A stretch of 64,000 bases of DNA. Source: an uncultured Pseudoteredinibacter sp. GTDB lineage: Bacteria; Pseudomonadota; Gammaproteobacteria; Pseudomonadales; Cellvibrionaceae. Shown piece after piece: positions 58,478 through 64,000 of this stretch. The notes under the pieces are model-generated. The model made no database searches. It was not told the DNA's origin and was given only the letters and a program-made list of their open reading frames with translations. Made by a program: the position numbers and the translations under genes. The stretch lies in the NCBI RefSeq assembly GCF_947502065.1, contig NZ_CANMYE010000006.1:1-64000 (forward strand), read 5' to 3'. Position 1 is the stretch's first letter; every line of letters begins with the position of its first letter.

Positions 58478-59665
58478 CTACAGTGCCTTCCCGTCAGCTC
58501 TTGGGCTGCTGAGGTATGGGATGAATTCAATGGCGAAACAAAGCAAGGCTAAGCTCCAGCAAAAGGCGGCACCGTCCCAAAGTGCAGGGTTGGGCCATAT
58601 ACTCGCGGCTAATCTTAATGCAACCGCTAGCAGCATTAGGCAGTAGCTGCTTAACATCAAGCGGCTGCACTCTAGTTTGCGTCCGCTATGGCCAAGGCTG
58701 ACTCTCCCGATAAAACCGATGGTCATCATACCGATACAAAGTACAGCTGCACTGTGTATCCAAAAGCTATTGGCCATCAAATGATAGTGGCTGGCCGCCT
58801 TGCTGATATAGCTAATGGCTAGGCCTAGGTAGGCAATATGCAGTACCCACAACATTGGCTTGCGCCACAAGGCTGTGCCTTGCCAGCCTAACCACGCCCA
58901 AAAAATTAGGGCGGCAAATATTAGGCTGCTTGTGGCTTGTAACAGTTTGACATCTAAGAAGGTATTGACCAGTAGTTGTGATACTCCTGCTGCAAGTAAT
59001 ATCAAAGGCTGGTTTGGAAAGCTTCTTGGCTCTACGGCCGCCTGGGTACCATTGCGAGTAAACATCGGCATGACTCGAGCGCCGATGATGGTAATCAGCA
59101 TCAGTACAAGCTCTAGTGCAAATAAGATTGGAGTGCTGGGGTTAATTTCGAGCTGTTGATGTATTGCTAAGTGGTACAAGAGGTTGCAGATAAAAAACGC
59201 GCTTAGGATGGGGATAAACAATAAGTTGCGCCAATTCTTACTGCGAATGATCGGTACAGCTAAACATATAGCGAGTGCGGGGATAAAAGCTAGATCAATA
59301 ATGCTCAACCAAAAAGAGGGCGCTAGCATCATGCTTAGCGGTCGTGGGAGCAGCCAAAGAGTGACTAAGCCCAATAACAGTGGGCCTCGTGCGGTATCGA
59401 GACCGGTCCAATTTCTTACTGCGGTTAATAAAAAGCCCGCCACAATGGCGATCGCATAAGCAAATATCATCTCGTGGGCATGCCAGCTAAAGATATTCGC
59501 TAAGGGGAGCTCAAGTGTGCCGCGATAAATAAATACCCAGCTAAGCATCATGGCGGCACCGACGAGGCTGCCAAGAGCAAAAAATGGCCGAAAGCCAACG
59601 CTAAGAATAATTGCTAAAAATCCAGGATTGGAAGGAGTGGGCTCCTGGAGCTGGATCAGGGACAT
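58478..59665 (-). CDS. NnrS-family membrane protein
   Basis: Heme- and copper-containing membrane protein of 395 residues, about twelve helices. Family motifs: VGFRPFFALGSLVGAAMMLSW, FSWHAHEMIFAYAIAIVAGFLLTAVRNWTG and GARVMPMFTRNGT. NnrS proteins protect against nitrosative stress in denitrifiers, and many non-denitrifiers carry them. It is 11 bases upstream of DUF971 in the same direction, a pairing that suggests an operon. Confidence 0.88.
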   Translation of the reverse strand: MSLIQLQEPTPSNPGFLAIILSVGFRPFFALGSLVGAAMMLSWVFIYRGTLELPLANIFSWHAHEMIFAYAIAIVAGFLLTAVRNWTGLDTARGPLLLGLVTLWLLPRPLSMMLAPSFWLSIIDLAFIPALAICLAVPIIRSKNWRNLLFIPILSAFFICNLLYHLAIHQQLEINPSTPILFALELVLMLITIIGARVMPMFTRNGTQAAVEPRSFPNQPLILLAAGVSQLLVNTFLDVKLLQATSSLIFAALIFWAWLGWQGTALWRKPMLWVLHIAYLGLAISYISKAASHYHLMANSFWIHSAAVLCIGMMTIGFIGRVSLGHSGRKLECSRLMLSSYCLMLLAVALRLAASIWPNPALWDGAAFCWSLALLCFAIEFIPYLSSPRADGKAL

Positions 59666-60079
59666 AATGCGATCCTCAGAGGTATACCTTGCTACTTTAT
59701 CATGGCCTCAGTAAAGCACAATCATAGCATTGCTGTTATTGTTTTGGCGCAAGAAGTGAGCATTCACATCATCTTGGGCGGCAATAACCATTTGTTTTTT
59801 AAGGGTGTTTTAAAGGAGAGGGGAAAGAAAAGCCCCTGGAGCTGGATAGCATCAAGGGCGAAAGGAGCATGTTGCTATTTAAACATAAATCGTCGCCTGG
59901 GTCATTCAGCGGATACGGTTAAATTGGACATTAATTGTAGGTACCTTAGATGGTATTTTTTAAGATGATGCAATTAGCGGACAGTGCTGAGCTTAAAGAG
60001 ACTCATTCGCTTTAAGCTGGCTGTTATAGTGAATGCTGCTTGAGTAGTTTATTTAATGGGGGAAAGTGGGGGGCTACAA
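59666..60079. other. Divergent intergenic region, NnrS/sulfatase
   Basis: 414 bases holding the promoters of NnrS (left) and the sulfatase (right). An 88-codon open frame at 59702-59968 has no start signal or recognisable product. I found no FNR box, repeat or hairpin of note. Confidence 0.4.
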
Positions 60080-61330
60080 ATGCGTAAGCTCAATCAAATC
60101 ATTTCAATCTGCATATTGTTGCTTTGCTTTAGTAGCGCTGTGAATGCTATCGCCGCGCCAAACATAGTATTAATTGTGGCTGACTACATGGGCTACAGTG
60201 ATATAGAGCCTTATGGGGCTAAAGATATTAGAACCCCGTCCTTGAACGCGATAGCCCAGCAGGGGATTCAATTTAACAGTCATTACAGCTCAGCCCCTAA
60301 ATGTATCCCAGCGCGCGCTTCTTTGATGAGTGGCTTGTATCCGCGAAAAGCCTTTAAAAAAGGTCGTGGCTTTGTGGCCGAGAGAAACACCGTACTTAAG
60401 GGGCTTAAAGACGCTAATTACAGGACAGCCCTAATTGGTAAATGGCATCTTGGTCTATCTGAAGGACGCCACCCTAATGATCATGGTTTTGATTATTTTC
60501 TGGGCTATAACTCATGGGCACTTTCCCGTCACAGTCATCAAACTTCTGATGGTAAAAACGGCTTGTATGAAAATAAAGTCCCGGTCGAAAGAGCTGCTTA
60601 TTTAAGCGATTTATTTAGTGAGGCGGCGCAGGAGTTTATCGCGGCTAAGAGCGAGCGTCCCTTTTTTCTTTATCTTTCCTACAGTGCAGGTTTGCCGCCA
60701 TATCAGGGGCCAGATTTGGCGCGGGAGAATTGGGATAGTGGCTGGGATGCCACAGAGGCTAAGAGGTCTGAGTATGTGGCAATGATTGAAAGAATGGATC
60801 AAGGTATTGCTAAGGTAATGCAGCAGCTAGAACGGCAGGGGCTAAGTGACAATACCTTGCTGATATTTACCTATGATCATGGCGGACGGCATTTCGCAAA
60901 TTCGGGGCCGCTTTTTCATGGTTTTGATACTTTATGGGAAGGAGGTATTCGCGTTCCCTTGCTGGTACGTTGGCCTAATAAGCTGGCAGCCGGAAAGAGA
61001 ATAAATGAGCCAAGTATTATTATGGATGTCAGTGCTTCTATTCTCGATGCGGCAGGACAAAATAAGTTGATCGAGAGTACTGACGGAAAAAGCTTGCTGC
61101 TTAAAGATAAAGAGTCGTTTTCCGACAGGGCGATATTTTGGAAAAATAAGTCGATGAAGGCCGCTAGAAAAGGACGCTGGAAATACCTTCAAGATGGCTA
61201 TACGCAGTTTTTATTTGATGTTAGTGCAGATCCGGGTGAGCGTAATAATTTGTTTTATAGTCGTCAAAGTAAATTAAAGGAGTTAAGTGAGCTATGGGAT
61301 GCTTGGGAGCATTCTCAGCTTAGCGATTAA
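60080..61330 (+). CDS. Exported type I sulfatase, atypical metal site
   Basis: Protein of 416 residues from the ATG at 60080 (GTGGGGGG upstream); a signal peptide ends near IAA. Alkaline-phosphatase-fold sulfatase. The formylglycine motif CIPARASL (Cys75) fits CxPxR, and IGKWHLG, NDHGFDYFLGY and TYDHGG are present. The first metal site, normally an Asp-Asp pair (xDDxG), reads VADYMGYSD, with Tyr36 in place of the second Asp. This may alter metal binding or specificity. The substrate is probably an algal or host sulfated glycan or ester. No anaerobic or formylglycine-generating enzyme gene is nearby. Confidence 0.88.
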   Translation: MRKLNQIISICILLLCFSSAVNAIAAPNIVLIVADYMGYSDIEPYGAKDIRTPSLNAIAQQGIQFNSHYSSAPKCIPARASLMSGLYPRKAFKKGRGFVAERNTVLKGLKDANYRTALIGKWHLGLSEGRHPNDHGFDYFLGYNSWALSRHSHQTSDGKNGLYENKVPVERAAYLSDLFSEAAQEFIAAKSERPFFLYLSYSAGLPPYQGPDLARENWDSGWDATEAKRSEYVAMIERMDQGIAKVMQQLERQGLSDNTLLIFTYDHGGRHFANSGPLFHGFDTLWEGGIRVPLLVRWPNKLAAGKRINEPSIIMDVSASILDAAGQNKLIESTDGKSLLLKDKESFSDRAIFWKNKSMKAARKGRWKYLQDGYTQFLFDVSADPGERNNLFYSRQSKLKELSELWDAWEHSQLSD

Positions 61331-61362
61331 CTGCAATTGTTCGTAATTCTCTAGGGGAGTAC

Positions 61363-61662
61363 ATGGAAGATTTAGCTGAAGGGCTATTTAAAAGTATATT
61401 GCGTATTATTAGCTTGTTTTTTCGGGGCTTGCTGTGGGTGCTGATCAACAGTTGGGATTTATGCTTTGAAAGGCCTGGCTGGTATATCGGCTGGCCAATT
61501 TGTCGTCTACTCAGCCTAGGGCGCTTACCAAAAGAAGCTTGGGGTGAGCCTGACAGGGCCAGTGATAAATGCCAGGCCTTGGTCGCGATTGTAGGCTTTA
61601 TTGCCATATTTATTGTCGTTGTTGGCATTTCTTACTTACTTGGAGAATCGGCTCTTAACTAA
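61363..61662 (+). CDS. Small two-helix membrane protein
   Basis: Protein of 99 residues: a helix near the N terminus (ISLFFRGLLWVLINSWDLCF), an amphipathic loop (RPGWYIGWPICRLLSLGRLPKEAWGEPDRAS) and a C-terminal helix (LVAIVGFIAIFIVVVGISYLL). Not recognised. TAGGGGAG lies 4-11 bases before the ATG. It lies 32 bases after the sulfatase in the same direction. Confidence 0.6.
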   Translation: MEDLAEGLFKSILRIISLFFRGLLWVLINSWDLCFERPGWYIGWPICRLLSLGRLPKEAWGEPDRASDKCQALVAIVGFIAIFIVVVGISYLLGESALN

Positions 61663-61738
61663 ATAATACTTTTGTTTCCCTTTTGGCCTGATCATAATTA
61701 GTCTTTTATATAATCCATAATAAGAACTAAGGCAGTGT

Positions 61739-62638
61739 ATGGGCTCTCTCTATATCCAATATGAATACTGGTTTTCCGCTTTCCAATTAATTACCGCGAT
61801 GGTCGGTATGGGGGCAACGCTAACCCCGAAAGATTTTAAAGAACTAATGTTGGAGCCTAAGGCCGTTAGCAGTGGTACAGCGATTCAAATTTTAGTTGTA
61901 CCAGCGATTGCATGGCTATTTATTTCGGCTTTTGGTTTGGCTGGCGGTGTTGCCGTTGGTTTGGCTTTAATTGCCTCCGTTCCTGGCGGCTCAACCTCGA
62001 ATATCTTTACGCATTTTGCTCGAGGAAATATTGCCCTATCCGTCGCGATAACCGCCGTGACGACTTTAGCCTGCTTATTTACCACTCCTTTCATTTTAGA
62101 TTTACTCATTGCCAATTATATGCCGGTAGAGTTTGTGATGCCTAAGGCGCACATTATGAAAGAGATTGCGCTGACCTTGTTATTGCCATTGGCATTAGGG
62201 ATGCTCTATCTGAAATTGTTTCCCTCCACTGCTGAGCAGTTTTCAAAATGGGCGATTCGAGCGTCGATGTTTGGTTTGCTTATGATTGTGGTTGGGGCAT
62301 CGGCTTCTGGGCGTTTAGATTTACAGTTATTTGGTTACTTTAATGTATTTCTGATCGTATTCTTTATATTGGCAATGGGGGTGGTTAGCTGGCTGATCTC
62401 CTGGGGTTTGCTCAGGCTCTCCCATGCTGATGCAACGGCCGTTGATATGGAAGTGGTCGTGCGTAATATCAATCTTGGCCTAATGTTAAAAGCCTTACTG
62501 TTTCCAGCTGTGCTAGGGCAGGTTGACCCAGTCGGGGATATGGTATTGTTGGCGCTGTTGCTGTACGGTGGTTTGCAAATGTTTGTGGCCGCTGCTTTGA
62601 TCGCACTGCGACGCTCCACAGCACCGGCAAGTCATTAA
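61739..62638 (+). CDS. Bile acid:sodium symporter-family (BASS) transporter
   Basis: Protein of 299 residues with about nine membrane helices. MVGMGATLTPKDFKELMLEP near the N terminus, ALIASVPGGSTSNIFTHFARGNIALS in the middle (the crossover motif with PGG-x-SN) and GLMLKALLFPAVLG later are the family signatures. These carriers take up organic anions with sodium. Its place after a sulfatase gene could mean uptake of a sulfatase product, but a separate unit is possible as 76 bases intervene. Confidence 0.85.
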   Translation: MGSLYIQYEYWFSAFQLITAMVGMGATLTPKDFKELMLEPKAVSSGTAIQILVVPAIAWLFISAFGLAGGVAVGLALIASVPGGSTSNIFTHFARGNIALSVAITAVTTLACLFTTPFILDLLIANYMPVEFVMPKAHIMKEIALTLLLPLALGMLYLKLFPSTAEQFSKWAIRASMFGLLMIVVGASASGRLDLQLFGYFNVFLIVFFILAMGVVSWLISWGLLRLSHADATAVDMEVVVRNINLGLMLKALLFPAVLGQVDPVGDMVLLALLLYGGLQMFVAAALIALRRSTAPASH

Positions 62639-62656
62639 CGATTTAAGGAGCCCTGT

Positions 62657-63139
62657 ATGAAATATCTACTGGCACAGGCAAATATTGCTAAGTTTCGCTT
62701 ACCTCAAGAGCACCCGGTGAATGCGGACTTTGTTAATAATCTGGATCGTGTAAATGCGATCGCCGAAGAGCAGCAAGGCTTTGTATGGCGCTTTACCGGT
62801 GATGGTAATGATGCGATGGATGTGCAAGCCTTTGACGACCCAAATATTGCCTTAAATATGTCGGTATGGACCGATGTAAAATCTCTGGTGAATTTTGTTT
62901 ATCGCAATCAAGATCACCGAGATATCATGCGTCGACGTAAAGAGTGGTTCGATAAGATCGACTTTCATATGGTGCTCTGGTGGATAGAAGAGGGGCGCAT
63001 GCCAACACCAGAGGAGGCTAAGATTCGATTAGAGTTGCTTAAGTGCAATGGCCCTAGCTATGCAGCCTTCACCTTTAAACAACCTTTTGCGCCACCGACA
63101 GGAGAATTGGTCGAGGCCTTTCAGGACCGCTGTGCTTGA
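62657..63139 (+). CDS. DUF3291-family protein
   Basis: Protein of 160 residues. LLAQANIAKFRLPQEHPVNADFVNNLDRVNAIAEEQQGFVWRFTGDG followed by NMSVWTDVKSLVNFVYRNQDHRDIMRRRKEWF is the DUF3291 pattern, a dimeric ferredoxin-like barrel reminiscent of ABM monooxygenases. Cytoplasmic, function unknown. AAGGAG precedes the ATG, and it begins 18 bases after the BASS gene, so they are probably co-transcribed. Confidence 0.85.
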   Translation: MKYLLAQANIAKFRLPQEHPVNADFVNNLDRVNAIAEEQQGFVWRFTGDGNDAMDVQAFDDPNIALNMSVWTDVKSLVNFVYRNQDHRDIMRRRKEWFDKIDFHMVLWWIEEGRMPTPEEAKIRLELLKCNGPSYAAFTFKQPFAPPTGELVEAFQDRCA

Positions 63140-63221
63140 AATTTTAAGAATTACTGTGTGGATTCAAAGGGCATGGCGGTAGTATATTCACTTTTAAAGC
63201 TTTGATATGGAAATTGTTAGT

Positions 63222-63710
63222 ATGAAATGGTTAGTTGTGTTGTTGTGCTTGAGTTCGGTTTTATTACATGCTGAGGAGAATACAGGCGATACGGAAATCG
63301 ATAAGTATGATGATTTGATGTTGGCTTTGGAGTTGGCGAAGATCATTCATAGTCCCCAAACCCATGAGGAAATGATCAAGCAGATTGTTGACGACACTAT
63401 CAAGGGGGCGCCTCATATGGAGCCGTTTCGTAAAGTGTTTCAAGAGTTCTATAGCGAGTATGTCCACTATGACTTTGTGGTGGAGGATGTTGCGCTGATT
63501 TATTCTGAGTTATTCGATAAAGATGATTTGCTTGAGTTGAAAAAGTTTCATACCTCAGAAGTGGGGCAGAAGTTTAATAAAAATGCGTCAGCTATCCAAA
63601 TGTCGATGCTGGAGGCAAATATGGAGCGTATGGCCAACAATATGCAGTATCTACAGCCAATGCTTGAAGAGGAGGCCGCTCGCCTCAAATCTTTGAGTGA
63701 GGCGAATTAA
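63222..63710 (+). CDS. Exported DUF2059-like protein
   Basis: Protein of 162 residues from the ATG at 63222, which gives a normal signal peptide (MKWLVVLLCLSSVLLHA); an ATG at 63207 would add five residues. The mature part is helical. The motif FHTSEVGQKFNKNASAIQMSM is the DUF2059 signature. Periplasmic, function unknown. Followed by the bidirectional terminator shared with hslU. Confidence 0.75.
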   Translation: MKWLVVLLCLSSVLLHAEENTGDTEIDKYDDLMLALELAKIIHSPQTHEEMIKQIVDDTIKGAPHMEPFRKVFQEFYSEYVHYDFVVEDVALIYSELFDKDDLLELKKFHTSEVGQKFNKNASAIQMSMLEANMERMANNMQYLQPMLEEEAARLKSLSEAN

Positions 63711-63752
63711 AATTGATGGTGGTAGTGATATAAGGCGCTAGCTTAAGCGCAA

Positions 63753-63784
63753 TCAATAAGGGCAGCCAAAGCTGCCCTTATTGA
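63753..63784. terminator. Bidirectional terminator between DUF2059 gene and hslU
   Basis: TCAATAAGGGCAGC-CAAA-GCTGCCCTTATTGA, a perfect 14-bp stem with A/T ends usable in both directions. Confidence 0.9.
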
Positions 63785-63806
63785 TTTGTAAGTTGGCAAA
63801 TATTTT

Positions 63807-64000
63807 TTACAAGATAAAACGACTTAAGTCTTCATCCTGAGCTAGCTCGCCCAGCGCCTTGCTAACATAATTTGCATCAATGTTTACCGGGCCCTGGCTA
63901 TCGCTGGCGTCAAAGGAAATTTCTTCCAATAAACGCTCTAGCACAGTGTGTAGGCGTCGGGCACCGATATTTTCAGTGCGCTCGTTTACATCAAATGCTG
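63807..64000 (-). CDS. hslU: HslU ATPase, C-terminal end (runs off the window)
   Basis: Partial: the last 63 residues before the TAA at 63807-63809. The reading is VNERTENIGARRLHTVLERL, EEISFDASD and the C terminus LAQDEDLSRFIL, which is diagnostic of HslU (ClpY), the AAA+ unfoldase of the HslUV protease; the C-terminal tail docks into HslV. Sensor-2 arginine lies in IGARRL. The rest of the gene, and presumably hslV, lies to the right of position 64000. Confidence 0.95.
   Translation of the reverse strand, partial: AFDVNERTENIGARRLHTVLERLLEEISFDASDSQGPVNIDANYVSKALGELAQDEDLSRFIL

Noticed and set aside
59702..59968. An 88-codon open frame between NnrS and sulfatase
   Set aside because: No ribosome binding site, no recognisable protein features, and it covers the divergent promoter region.
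1..64000. tRNA, rRNA, tmRNA or riboswitch genes
   Set aside because: I looked in the larger gaps on both strands and saw no cloverleaf, CCA end or known leader motif; a covariance scan would be decisive.

Overview
The window looks like a chromosomal segment of a marine gammaproteobacterium. Gene content and order (ubiE-ubiJ-ubiB-hisI-hisE-tatABC; gpmI-envC-ctpA-polysaccharide deacetylase beside rhodanese-grxC-secB; ntrBC; glnA-thiI; hslU at the right edge) and moderate GC fit the Cellvibrionales/Spongiibacteraceae area. That placement is by gene order and protein resemblance only; no rRNA gene is present. I found no rRNA, tRNA or CRISPR array.

Positions 1-3.1 kb are accessory DNA. Imperfect palindromes with integron attC core boxes separate small + strand genes: an exported orphan protein, then a two-gene cassette coding for a TIR-domain protein and an unknown helical partner. 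No integrase is in view; from attC orientation it should lie to the left. A complete IS3-family element (1698-2954) sits in the right core box of the last attC, and the 3' end of a membrane-protein gene follows it. The TIR pair is the best candidate for an undescribed system, probably phage defence by NAD-type signalling.

3.3-10.4 kb: a TPR/DoxX/SnoaL cluster, a signal peptidase I paralogue, an acetate kinase/phosphotransacylase operon and an SLC23-like permease. 10.4-18.6 kb: a GC-rich inverted-repeat element with covarying hairpins, then the envelope/glycolysis block (deacetylase, ctpA, envC, gpmI) divergent from rhodanese-grxC-secB. 18.7-30.5 kb: nitrogen regulation, with ntrBC and glnA each preceded by a recognisable sigma-54 promoter and NtrC palindromes, a large orphan two-component sensor between them, and thiI. 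30.6-34.9 kb: an Lrp-type regulator divergent from a Gate-domain membrane protein, and typA.

34.9-40.6 kb is peppered with two related palindrome families. GGGGTCAGATCCC recurs in a 118-bp tandem array and GGGGTCAGAACCC in a 179-bp tandem array plus two single copies, among eamA, tag, pip and dtd. 40.6-45.9 kb holds the tat/his/ubi block. 46-51 kb has a heptamer tandem repeat, an acyl-CoA desaturase with a coiled-coil tail, a TTAA-flanked MITE-like element and an ABC-type membrane domain without an ATPase. 51-64 kb carries an RND pump with its adaptor, gltS, DUF971 and NnrS proteins, an atypical sulfatase with a BASS transporter, small conserved proteins, and the 3' end of hslU.
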